Source: a virus
IMG/VR virus record: IMGVR_UViG_3300027844_002060
Location: 1-32,951 of that record
Length of the DNA stretch: 32,951 bases
Direction: 5' to 3' (one strand)
The notes below the pieces were generated by a model that was not told the DNA's origin, did not search any database, and was given only the letters and a program-made list of their open reading frames with translations. This document shows positions 1 to 6,493 of this stretch, one piece after another; position 1 is the stretch's first letter; each line of letters begins with the position of its first letter. Made by a program: the position numbers and the translations under genes.

Positions 1-81
1 AGCATCGAAGAGGTACTGGCGAGTACCCGCTCGTACCAAGTGAAGCCCGGTGGGTTCTACCTTTCCGGTGACAAGCTTTGA
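1..81 (+). CDS. 3' end of an unidentified gene (partial)
   Basis: Only the last 26 codons are present; the reading frame is open from the first base and stops at TGA 79-81. The peptide ends with a Gly-Gly-Phe-Tyr stretch followed by a Ser-Gly-Asp-Lys-Leu tail. No function can be assigned. The stop codon overlaps the TTG start of the next gene (TTGA, 78-81), which is the same coupling style seen across this genome and supports the frame as real. It belongs to the same + strand early operon as the methyltransferase-like gene that follows. Confidence 0.5.
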   Translation, partial: SIEEVLASTRSYQVKPGGFYLSGDKL

Positions 82-686
82 GCGCTCGCATTCTCATCGC
101 GTGTGAGCGGAGCGGCGTTGTCCGCTCTGCTTTCCGCGCGCGCGGCTACGATGCTTGGAGCTGTGACCTCGAACCCGATGACAACGGTAGCCCGTACCAC
201 ATTCAAGCGGATGTGCTCGATCACCTTGACGACGGGTGGTCTTTGATGGTCGCGCATCCACCGTGCACGCATCTGTGTTCAAGCGGTGCACGATGGTGGC
301 CCGCAAAAAAGGCAGACGGTAGGCAAGCGCGCGCGTTGGATTTCGTGCGTGCTCTCCTAGCTGCACCTATCCACCGGATTGCACTAGAGAATCCTGTCGG
401 CTGTATCTCTACCCGTATCCGTCGGCCGGATTGCATTGTACAGCCCTATATGTTTGGCGACCAAGCGACCAAGACGACGTGTTGGTGGCTCAAGAACCTG
501 CCGGTCCTCGTGCCTACCAACGTCGTAGGCAAGGGTGCACGCCATGTCACCCGGTCCGGTCGTAGCCTTCCGGCTTGGTACAACCTCCCGCCGGGCAACC
601 CCAACCGTGCGCGCATAAGATCCCGCACATTCCCCGGCATGGCTTCGGCTATCGCCTCACTCTGGAGCATCGACCTTGAACCCTGA
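78..686 (+). CDS. Minimal cytosine-C5 DNA methyltransferase-like protein
   Basis: A 202-residue protein with a Rossmann-like start (ILIACERSG, residues 5-13, then a conserved-looking CDLEP at 29-33) as expected for S-adenosylmethionine binding. It has the Pro-Cys motif HPPCTHL with candidate nucleophile Cys63, and an ENP motif at 104-106 corresponding to motif VI of m5C methyltransferases. It is much shorter than a typical m5C enzyme (300-400 residues) and I see no separate target-recognition domain and no clear QRR (motif VIII) or GNA (motif X) element. Proteins of this short type are common in phages and are usually annotated as cytosine methyltransferases; real activity and target are unknown. 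The start is TTG at 78, overlapping the previous stop by four bases. A second, full-length methyltransferase lies at 5573-6493. Confidence 0.75.
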   Translation: MSARILIACERSGVVRSAFRARGYDAWSCDLEPDDNGSPYHIQADVLDHLDDGWSLMVAHPPCTHLCSSGARWWPAKKADGRQARALDFVRALLAAPIHRIALENPVGCISTRIRRPDCIVQPYMFGDQATKTTCWWLKNLPVLVPTNVVGKGARHVTRSGRSLPAWYNLPPGNPNRARIRSRTFPGMASAIASLWSIDLEP

Positions 687-753
687 ACACGTAGGTGACC
701 TGCTGGCCCTCGCCGCTATCCTGTCCATCATCGGTCTATTCATGGCCATTTGA
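676..753 (+). CDS. Possible 25-residue membrane peptide
   Basis: A TTG-started frame overlaps the end of the methyltransferase-like gene by 11 bases and encodes a short polar N-terminus (MNPEHVGD) followed by about 17 hydrophobic residues (LLALAAILSIIGLFMAI), a convincing single membrane span that runs to the C-terminus. The unusual TTG start and the overlap match the way the preceding gene starts. It is followed directly by a terminator-like hairpin, so it would be the last gene of its transcript. No family is recognised and no clear ribosome-binding site was found, so it could still be a chance frame. Confidence 0.35.
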   Translation: MNPEHVGDLLALAAILSIIGLFMAI

Positions 754-770
754 CTACACCCCTCGAACCG

Positions 771-800
771 AGCGCCACCCCTTCCGGGTGGCGTTCCTAC
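771..800 (+). terminator. Terminator-like hairpin after the methyltransferase gene
   Basis: Perfect 8-bp GC-rich stem CGCCACCC (773-780) and GGGTGGCG (786-793) with a 5-base loop, followed by a weak pyrimidine tract (TTCCTACTTC). It sits 18 bases after the stop of the possible membrane peptide. The T-run is poor, so termination may be partial. Confidence 0.55.
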
Positions 801-820
801 TTCTGGCGAGGGCGCTCGAG

Positions 821-922
821 CCCGACCCGCTTGCAGTTGCGATCCGCTTGCAATAGCGAGCGCCTGGCTATAGCGACCCGCTTGCTATAGCGACCCGCTT
901 GCTATAGCGAGCTGCTTGCTCG
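821..922 (+). repeat. Six tandem 17-bp imperfect repeats (iteron-like)
   Basis: Six head-to-tail units of 17 bp at 821-837, 838-854, 855-871, 872-888, 889-905 and 906-922. The core unit is AGCGACCCGCTTGCTAT; units four and five are identical and the others differ at a few positions. Neighbouring units create GCTATAGC palindromes at the junctions. The array lies in a non-coding stretch upstream of the ribbon-helix-helix and primase-helicase genes, the position expected of a replication origin or of an array of regulator sites. Function is inferred from position only. Confidence 0.8.
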
Positions 923-970
923 AGCCGCCGCGCGAGCTCGCCCCGAGCCCGCCGCGCCCCGCGCCCAGCC

Positions 971-1002
971 CAAGGACAGGACGTTCAAAGGACAGGACGT
1001 TC
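971..1002 (+). repeat. Tandem 16-bp duplication carrying GGACAGGAC
   Basis: Two adjacent 16-bp units, 971-986 and 987-1002, differ only at the first base (cAAGGACAGGACGTTC and aAAGGACAGGACGTTC). The core GGACAGGAC recurs five more times between 1176 and 2027, once with a single mismatch, partly inside coding sequence. Confidence 0.8.
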
Positions 1003-1011
1003 AACTGTAGT

Positions 1012-1062
1012 CCACTGGTACCGGTGGCACACCTGGGCCCAACGGGCTACACTGTACCAGTG
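1012..1062. promoter_or_regulatory. Two related palindromes, candidate operator pair
   Basis: CCACTGGTACCGGTGG (1012-1027) is a near-perfect palindrome, and CACTG-TAC-CAGTG (1050-1062) is a perfect one with a 3-base centre. The two share the CACTG(G)TAC core and are about 37 bases apart, 80-130 bases upstream of the gene for a small ribbon-helix-helix-like protein. Such paired symmetric sites are typical of autoregulated DNA-binding proteins. Binding is inferred, not shown. Confidence 0.4.
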
Positions 1063-1142
1063 CAAGGGGCTAAGCCCGGTAGCCAAGCCCCGCGGCCCAG
1101 CTACCGAGCACCTTAACCACACCTCACCAACCGGAGTGTAAC

Positions 1143-1382
1143 ATGAACCGACCCGCCCAAGAACTGGATGTCCAAGGACAGGATGTCCAAGGACAGGACG
1201 TTGTAAAAGACCCGAGCTTCCGCCCGAGATTCACCCGAGGCCTGGCCTCTGCAATCAAGCGTGCTTCAGCGCTGGCAGGGATGAGTGTCCCCCAATATCT
1301 CGAGACAGTAGTGGGCCCCCTTGTGCATGAAGACCTGCGCAAGCGAGTCACCCGAGCCGCCCACGAATACGACTCCCTCTAA
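1143..1382 (+). CDS. Small ribbon-helix-helix-like DNA-binding protein
   Basis: A 79-residue protein started by ATG with a good ribosome-binding site (CCGGAG, 7 bases upstream). The N-terminal 22 residues contain a 5-residue duplication (DVQGQ twice, then DVV) that comes from the GGACAGGA nucleotide repeat. The rest looks like two helices joined by a turn (ALAGMSVPQYLETVV, about residues 43-57), a pattern typical of ribbon-helix-helix proteins. Family members act as repressors or partition and copy-control factors. It lies between the iteron region and the primase-helicase gene, so a role in control of replication or of its own operon is plausible. The fold call rests on pattern recognition only. 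Confidence 0.55.
   Translation: MNRPAQELDVQGQDVQGQDVVKDPSFRPRFTRGLASAIKRASALAGMSVPQYLETVVGPLVHEDLRKRVTRAAHEYDSL
1167..1199 (+). repeat. In-frame 15-bp tandem repeat inside the RHH-like gene
   Basis: Two exact 15-bp units (GATGTCCAAGGACAG at 1167-1181 and 1182-1196) followed by the start of a third. The period is a multiple of three, so the reading frame is kept. Each unit carries the GGACAGGA core also found upstream (974, 990) and downstream (1389, 1606, 2019). Confidence 0.8.
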
Positions 1383-1388
1383 GTCCAA

Positions 1389-1397
1389 GGACAGGAC
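1389..1397 (+). promoter_or_regulatory. Repeat-borne ribosome-binding site of the primase-helicase gene
   Basis: The fifth GGACAGGAC copy lies just before the ATG at 1399, with AAGGA (1387-1391) 7 bases upstream of the start. The repeat therefore supplies the Shine-Dalgarno sequence, and this decides for the ATG at 1399 over an upstream in-frame start at 1321. Confidence 0.5.
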
Positions 1398-1398
1398 G

Positions 1399-3633
1399 AT
1401 GCTCCCCTACCCATCTCCCCCCGCAGGCTACAGCTACGTCCGGCAGCGACTACCCGGCGGCGAGTACATCTCCACCGGCTGGTTTCGTGACGGCGTAGTG
1501 GATGCCTCCGGCCGAGGGCGCAGCTCGAAAAACTGTGCGGGCGTGGCTACGCTACTGTTCGACTGCGATGTCGTGTCGGTCCTGACCGAGACACGCCGCG
1601 CCGTAGGACAGGACGTGGAGTCCGACGCCAAGGGACAGAAGCTGCATATGTACCGACTGCCCGATGACCTGGTCAGGCGGTGGAAGGGATGGATGAGGGA
1701 TGAGATTGTCCCCACCATCGAGCGTGCTATCGGTGCGCCCGCTACCTGCCTGGTGGATACCGGGTGGGGATACCACGCCCACTTCCGGGTGGCATCGGAT
1801 GTGTGCGGCGACATCCCCTACCTCAAGCGTATCGCTGAGCTCGCTATCGCCAACGCCAACGAGCAGTGCATAGCACTGGGCAAGGAGATGGAAAAGCCGC
1901 TGCTCAACCTGTCACCCTGGGATGCTACATGGGATGTAGGCTCCCGTCTTTGCCGGGTGCCGGGTACCAACAACACCAAAGCTCGAGCGAAACCACGGGA
2001 GTGCGTGGTCATCGGAGGGGACAGGACATCCATCCTCACCCGCCCGATGTGTGCAGCCGTACAGAACAGGCTGGCCCCTGCCGATATGTTCTCGCCGCCC
2101 ACCCGCAAGCTGCCCGTGCGACAGCAGACAGCGGAGCTGGACTTCCGGCGGCAGCAGCTCAGTGATGGACGGACGTGGCAGGGCGTAGTCGATGGGCTTG
2201 GCCCCGGCGAGAAGCTGAATGTCATATGCGTATACGGTGGCACGAGCGTGGGCTCTGCGTTCATCGCCAAGGAGAAGGACGGAAGGCGCGCGCGGTACTA
2301 CTCCAACGCCCAGAAGACCACGTACTGGAATAGCTACAAGGCAACCCCGAAGAAGAAGGGACGCGCCGAGCTTGCGCCTGACCCGCGGCAACCTCATACC
2401 CCAGAGAAAAGTCTGCTCAACCTGCAGCTCATGCTCCAAGAGGATGGGGCGTTCGAGCTGTGGTACAACGGCTTCACCCATCAGCTAATGAACGGGAGTG
2501 AGGTAATCGAGGAAACCTTTGCGACCCACGTAGCCCTGCATATGGAGGCCACCTATGCGTGGCGATGGGGCATAGGGGAAGCTCGGCTGTGGTCTATGGT
2601 GGAGTATGTGGGCAAGCAGACCACAAGGAATCCACTGGCAGAATATCTCGAGGCTATCAAGTGGGACGGGCAGGCCCGCTGCGACCGACTGTTCATCGAG
2701 GGCTGCGGGGTGGAAGACACAATGCTCCACCGTGCCTACGGACTGAAGTTCCTCGTCGGCATGGTCGCTCGAGCTCTTGCCCCTGGGTGCAAGCAGGACT
2801 GTATGCCTGTCCTCACCGGCATACAAGGATGGGGAAAGAGCACATTCTTCAAGCTGCTCACCGACATCCCTGGGATCGAAGGGCTGTACTGCGATACCCG
2901 ATTCGATATAGGGAACAAGGATGCCTTCCTCACCCTCTATAAATGCTGGCTGTTTGAAGACGCCGAGCTGACCGGGACCAGGCGTGCCGCCAACGATAAG
3001 CTGAAGAACTTCTTGAGCTCTGCCGAGGACACCTTTCGCACACCCTACGCTCGCAAGGCGCGCACCTACAAGCGACACACCTGCGTCGTGGGGACCACAA
3101 ACAACAAGCAGTTCCTTGGCGACCCCACCGGAAACCGTAGGTACTGGGCCATGCAGGTAGGCCACACCCACCGCAAGGCAGACCGGCTCGACCGTGAGTG
3201 GCTGATCAACCACCGCGGCCAGCTATTCGCAGAGGCAGTCCATCACTTCCGGGCGGGTGTCCAGTGGTGGCTCACCCACCAGGAGGACCGGCTTCGCGGT
3301 ATCGCCAACGGTTCGTACCAATCCCTCGACTGGTTTGCCGAGTGCGCACAGGATGTGTACGCAGCCAACAGCGGTAGCCCGGACAGTGGATTCACCGTGG
3401 GCTCGTTCGCCCGAGCCATCCCCTTCACCGACCGGCAGCCCTGCCCGCAACGAGACGGGAAGAAGCTCCGCGATGCGCTGTTCACCGCCGGCTTCGTCAA
3501 GATCGACACGAACAAATACCGCCGGCTCTACTACCGACAGTCCATCCAAAGCCCCGACGCCGACACAGGACTGACAGTCCTCGATGACAAAGAACTCGGC
3601 GCAGGCCAGACAACAATCCAACTCGCCCGCTAA
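1399..3633 (+). CDS. Primase-helicase fusion (AEP-like primase plus VirE/SF3-type ATPase)
   Basis: A 744-residue bifunctional replication protein. The N-terminal part resembles archaeo-eukaryotic primases: an acidic pair FDCD (residues 54-57), a GWGYHAHF motif (122-129) and an R(V)PGTNN-type motif near 190. The C-terminal part is a VirE/D5-like helicase ATPase with Walker A GIQGWGKST (474-482), Walker B LFEDAE (518-523) and a sensor-like TTNNKQFLGD segment followed by NRRYW. Such fusions prime and unwind DNA at phage and plasmid origins. I chose the ATG at 1399 because it has the AAGGA site; the open frame extends upstream to 1321 but that would overlap the preceding gene. No DNA polymerase gene accompanies it in the window, so host polymerase is probably recruited. 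Two more GGACAGGAC copies lie inside the gene (1606, 2019). Confidence 0.88.
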   Translation: MLPYPSPPAGYSYVRQRLPGGEYISTGWFRDGVVDASGRGRSSKNCAGVATLLFDCDVVSVLTETRRAVGQDVESDAKGQKLHMYRLPDDLVRRWKGWMRDEIVPTIERAIGAPATCLVDTGWGYHAHFRVASDVCGDIPYLKRIAELAIANANEQCIALGKEMEKPLLNLSPWDATWDVGSRLCRVPGTNNTKARAKPRECVVIGGDRTSILTRPMCAAVQNRLAPADMFSPPTRKLPVRQQTAELDFRRQQLSDGRTWQGVVDGLGPGEKLNVICVYGGTSVGSAFIAKEKDGRRARYYSNAQKTTYWNSYKATPKKKGRAELAPDPRQPHTPEKSLLNLQLMLQEDGAFELWYNGFTHQLMNGSEVIEETFATHVALHMEATYAWRWGIGEARLWSMVEYVGKQTTRNPLAEYLEAIKWDGQARCDRLFIEGCGVEDTMLHRAYGLKFLVGMVARALAPGCKQDCMPVLTGIQGWGKSTFFKLLTDIPGIEGLYCDTRFDIGNKDAFLTLYKCWLFEDAELTGTRRAANDKLKNFLSSAEDTFRTPYARKARTYKRHTCVVGTTNNKQFLGDPTGNRRYWAMQVGHTHRKADRLDREWLINHRGQLFAEAVHHFRAGVQWWLTHQEDRLRGIANGSYQSLDWFAECAQDVYAANSGSPDSGFTVGSFARAIPFTDRQPCPQRDGKKLRDALFTAGFVKIDTNKYRRLYYRQSIQSPDADTGLTVLDDKELGAGQTTIQLAR

Positions 3634-3651
3634 CCCCACAAGGACACACCC

Positions 3652-3879
3652 ATGAAAAGCAAACCCCGCACGGCACCCGCCACCTACCGGATGACATTCG
3701 ACATTCGACTGCCCGTCACCGAAGAAGAAGAGCTCGCAACGCTGCTCGAGATAGCAGCCGAGTCCCTCGTGGTCGCGGTTCGATACGTCCACGGCCCAGC
3801 CACCCAATCGGTAGGGCTCGGCGTTGTCGAGGACACCTGCCACATCACCGAACTCTCACCCCTCACCCCCAACCTCTGA
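3652..3879 (+). CDS. Small conserved-looking protein of unknown function
   Basis: A 75-residue protein starting with ATG behind a reasonable ribosome-binding site (AAGGAC, 7 bases upstream). The N-terminus is basic (KSKPRTAP), followed by a likely beta strand (YRMTFDIRLPV), an acidic helix (TEEEELATLLEIAAESL) and further strands (VVAVRYVHG). It sits 18 bases after the primase-helicase stop and 7 bases before the annealing protein start, so it is part of the recombination and replication operon. No family is recognised. Confidence 0.6.
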   Translation: MKSKPRTAPATYRMTFDIRLPVTEEEELATLLEIAAESLVVAVRYVHGPATQSVGLGVVEDTCHITELSPLTPNL

Positions 3880-3886
3880 GTCTCAA

Positions 3887-4573
3887 ATGATTAAACACTC
3901 CGACACCATCACCGCGTTCTCGCTCGCCTTTGTAGCTGCCCAGTCAGAGATGGCCGGCGCCAAGAAGACAAGCAAGAACCCCCACTTTCGCAGCACCTAT
4001 GCCGACCTGGCATCCGTCCTCGAGGCGGTCATCCCACCGCTCAACAAGCACGGCATCGCGGTGCTGCAGTTCCCTTCGTTCGACAAGGACACCGCGCTGG
4101 TCTCGGTCGAGACCCGGTTGCTCCACAAGAGCGGAGAGTGGATGGGCGGAACCTGCAGCGCAGCCCCAAAGGACGCGAGGAACGTTCAAGCCATCGGCTC
4201 GACCATCACGTATCTCAAGCGCTACGGCCTTCAGTCCCTCACGGGCTGTCCATCCGAAGACGACGATGGGAACTCGGCATCCGCAGCTCCCCCTCGGGTT
4301 GCCCGGCGTGATCCCGCACCCGGGGTGCGCCAGATCCACACACCTCCGCCTCCCCCGGCCGGCCCGATGACCACAGACCAGATGAAGGCAGCCGCCGTCG
4401 CCGCGGGTGTCACCCTCGGCCAGTGTACTTATTTCCTGGTGGACCGTGGCCGGCCGAGCCCACAGGACTTGACCCCAAACCAGCAGCGCGACTTCTTCGA
4501 TCACTGGCTCCGGCCCAACGTAAACCAAATAAAAAACCACGTTCGTGCAGACACGGGAGCGCGCGATGACTAA
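3887..4573 (+). CDS. erf: ERF-family single-strand DNA annealing protein
   Basis: A 228-residue protein of the ERF recombinase type. The N-terminal domain shows the family pattern: an initial helix with F-x-x-A-Q-x-E-M, then NPHFRSTYADLASVLEAV, a PLNKHGIAVLQFP segment, and an SxxxYLKRYGLQ motif. The C-terminal third is a Pro-rich linker (a PPPPPAGP stretch) followed by a small helical tail. ERF proteins anneal complementary single strands in phage recombination and genome circularisation. The ATG at 3887 is preferred over an upstream in-frame start because it abuts the previous stop by 7 bases and begins the conserved domain. The next gene, a RuvC-like resolvase, overlaps it by 8 bases, so annealing and branch resolution are translationally linked. 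Confidence 0.88.
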   Translation: MIKHSDTITAFSLAFVAAQSEMAGAKKTSKNPHFRSTYADLASVLEAVIPPLNKHGIAVLQFPSFDKDTALVSVETRLLHKSGEWMGGTCSAAPKDARNVQAIGSTITYLKRYGLQSLTGCPSEDDDGNSASAAPPRVARRDPAPGVRQIHTPPPPPAGPMTTDQMKAAAVAAGVTLGQCTYFLVDRGRPSPQDLTPNQQRDFFDHWLRPNVNQIKNHVRADTGARDD

Positions 4574-5078
4574 ACAACAACTGGTGCTGGGCATCGACCC
4601 CGGCCCGACGAAGTCCGGGATGGTGCTCTACGAGGTCACGGCCCGGCGCGTGCTCCGCGCATGGAAAGCTGCGGACATCCACGAGGTCGAGCAACAGGTT
4701 CGTCGCATGTATGCGCAGTACATCCGCCTCGGCATCCGAGCCTCTGTCGCAGTCGAACAGGTGAGCGCAGGCGGAGTCAGCGCCAACAGCTTGTTCGAGA
4801 CACAGCTTGTAGCCGGTCGCATTGTCGGGTGGTGCGACGTGCTGGGCGTACCTGCCGACACCTACTACCGGCGGGATGTACTGCGTGCGCTGAACTGCAA
4901 CGCCAAGGGTAAGAGCAAGGACAGCCAGGTCCGAGCTGCGCTCATCGAGATACACGGAGGGAGCTCAGCCGTCGGTCGCAAGAGCGCCCCTGGCCCGCTC
5001 TACGGTACGTCGTCCCACGCCTGGCAGGCGTTGGGTGTCGTGTACACCCACGCCTTCCCTTGGGGGCATGGTGAGTAG
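4566..5078 (+). CDS. RuvC-like Holliday junction resolvase (atypical active site)
   Basis: A 170-residue RNase H-fold nuclease. The first acidic residue is in GIDPGPTKSG (Asp11) and the second in VAVEQ (Glu64), both well placed for RuvC. In the last helix the sequence is SSHAWQALGVV: His151 fits the His found at the third position in some RuvC proteins, but Gln154 stands where the final catalytic Asp is expected. This phage family may use a different arrangement or be a structure-specific binding protein. The start at 4566 has a good GGGAG site 6 bases upstream and overlaps the erf stop by 8 bases; an in-frame start at 4545 lies deeper in erf. It acts in branch removal before packaging. Confidence 0.75.
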   Translation: MTKQQLVLGIDPGPTKSGMVLYEVTARRVLRAWKAADIHEVEQQVRRMYAQYIRLGIRASVAVEQVSAGGVSANSLFETQLVAGRIVGWCDVLGVPADTYYRRDVLRALNCNAKGKSKDSQVRAALIEIHGGSSAVGRKSAPGPLYGTSSHAWQALGVVYTHAFPWGHGE

Positions 5079-5586
5079 CGTCTGGCCCCCCCTGGTGGTG
5101 GGAGACCACTCGCCCAAACACTGGGCTTCGGTTGCTGCCGGGCATCTGACCCAGCACGTAGCCCGGCCGGCCACGGGGATATGGCTCAAGGCGGCCATCG
5201 ACCTAGATACCCGCGTGCTCGCGTGGCTACGCGCGTTGACCAACCTCACACAGATAATCCCGCCCGAGACGGATGAGCGGCTGTCGATGTGGCTGCACGG
5301 TAGGCCCGTCCGACATCTACAAGTCCAGCTCGACCAGACCCTGTCGGTGCTGCGCGAACACATAGACCCAGACGGAGAGGACACAACCATGTTCGATAGA
5401 CGACAGATGATGCTCGACACAATGCTGCAGATATGCCGCAGTCTCACGGTGGGGTTGTCGTGGACCGAGGCAGCAAAGACGCTCGAGGATTACCTCCACC
5501 GCCGGCAACGCTCACCCGCCAAGTTTTATCGAGCTGTGCTCACCACGGCACACGAGCGACTGGCGGCGCTGGATGTGGACGCTTGA
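5068..5586 (+). CDS. Unknown protein of the recombination operon
   Basis: A 172-residue protein, mostly alpha-helical by composition, with a Trp-rich N-terminus (SSVWPPLVV) and a C-terminal run of helices containing DRRQMMLDTMLQ and an LEDYLHRRQRSP segment. No known domain is recognised. The ATG at 5068 overlaps the end of the RuvC-like gene by 11 bases; an earlier in-frame start (5035) would overlap more. Its 3' end overlaps the methyltransferase start by 14 bases, so it is expressed with both neighbours. Confidence 0.6.
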   Translation: MVSSVWPPLVVGDHSPKHWASVAAGHLTQHVARPATGIWLKAAIDLDTRVLAWLRALTNLTQIIPPETDERLSMWLHGRPVRHLQVQLDQTLSVLREHIDPDGEDTTMFDRRQMMLDTMLQICRSLTVGLSWTEAAKTLEDYLHRRQRSPAKFYRAVLTTAHERLAALDVDA

Positions 5587-6493
5587 ACTATGCGCAGGTG
5601 CGGGTGGCGCCGCACTTGGCCTGCACCGCGCCGGCTTCTCTCACACCGCTTGCGTCGAGGCAGACCCCGACGCAAGCGCTACCCTTCGAGCGGCAGGGTT
5701 CCCCGCCATCGAACAAGACCTCCGAACCTACACGCCCCCAACCACAGGCGGGCTACTGTGGGCAAGCCCCCCATGCCAGCCCTTCTCCCAAGCCGGCCGG
5801 CGTAAAGCTCAGCACGATAGCCGCAACCTATGGCCGGATGTGCTCCGCTGCATCGATGAAGCGGAGCCGCGGTGGTTTGTCATGGAGAACGTGAGAGGGC
5901 TCACGTATCACAAGACGGGATGCACCCCGCTCTTCCCGGCTCCTTCCTGCGCGGGTTGCTACCTCCAGCGGGTAATCCTGACAGAGCTCAGGTCCAGATA
6001 CGCCCACGTCTGGCACGGTGTGCTCAACGCTGCGGACTACGGCGTACCTCAACACCGTCGACGACTCATCATCGTAGCCGGTCCGGTACCGTTCAATCCG
6101 CCGCCCCCTACCCATGGTCCGACCACAGTTACCCCGTGGCTGAGTTGCGGCGAGGCATTGGGTGTCACCGGCACCCTCGATGGGGGCCGCAACAACCCGC
6201 ACAACCCGAGGCAAGAGCGGGTTGTGGGCTCGGGCGACCCGTGCCCCTCCATCGGTACGGGCGGTAATCAGGTGGTGCGCACACCCGACGGCAAGCGCTG
6301 CCTACAGCCCGATGAGTGTGCCACCTTGCAGGGCTTCCCCTCTACCTACCCATTCACATCCGCTTCAGGCACCCCGACCAAACGCTGCCTCTATAGGCAG
6401 GTCGGGAATGCTGTCCCCCCTCCGTTGGCTGAAGCCATCGGCCGCGCTATCCTCCACCTCGATAAAGAGAAAAGCCCACCAACACAACGCTGA
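5573..6493 (+). CDS. dcm: DNA cytosine-C5 methyltransferase (Dcm/M.HpaII type)
   Basis: A 306-residue enzyme that should methylate cytosine at C5 in a short DNA target. All main motifs are visible in order: I (LELCAGAGGAALGL, 4-17), IV with the nucleophile (SPPCQPFS, Cys68), VI (MENVRGL, Glu105), VIII (QHRRRLIIVA), a variable target-recognition region containing GGRNNPHNPRQERV, IX (an LQGFP element) and X (RQVGNAVPPPLAEAIG). Length is normal for a compact m5C enzyme. It has no partner restriction enzyme in the window, so it is most likely a solitary phage enzyme that protects the genome from host restriction. It is the last + strand gene of the left arm; the terminator of the opposing late operon lies inside its last 30 bases. 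Confidence 0.93.
   Translation: MWTLELCAGAGGAALGLHRAGFSHTACVEADPDASATLRAAGFPAIEQDLRTYTPPTTGGLLWASPPCQPFSQAGRRKAQHDSRNLWPDVLRCIDEAEPRWFVMENVRGLTYHKTGCTPLFPAPSCAGCYLQRVILTELRSRYAHVWHGVLNAADYGVPQHRRRLIIVAGPVPFNPPPPTHGPTTVTPWLSCGEALGVTGTLDGGRNNPHNPRQERVVGSGDPCPSIGTGGNQVVRTPDGKRCLQPDECATLQGFPSTYPFTSASGTPTKRCLYRQVGNAVPPPLAEAIGRAILHLDKEKSPPTQR

Larger units (their letters stand above)
754..1142. other. 389-bp non-coding control region (candidate origin)
   Basis: No convincing gene. It holds the terminator-like hairpin (771-800), the 17-bp iterons (821-922), a very GC-rich stretch (about 925-965), a 16-bp tandem duplication containing GGACAGGAC (971-1002), and two related palindromes (1012-1027 and 1050-1062). 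It ends at the ribosome-binding site of the gene starting at 1143. No convincing sigma70 promoter was found. Combined repeats next to the replication genes suggest an origin and/or operator region. Confidence 0.55.

Noticed and set aside
1047-1084. GGCTAC...GTAGCC hairpin as a riboswitch or terminator
   Set aside because: The stem is six bases with a very long loop and no T-tract; too weak for a claim.
916-1116. A 66-codon + strand open frame inside the non-coding region
   Set aside because: It is Pro/Arg/Ser-rich, covers the GGACAGGAC duplication and palindromes, and has no ribosome-binding site; it looks like a by-product of GC-rich DNA.
2219-2488. Open frame in another frame inside the primase-helicase gene
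   Set aside because: It overlaps the conserved gene and is Arg/Thr/Pro-rich without motifs; a frame shadow.
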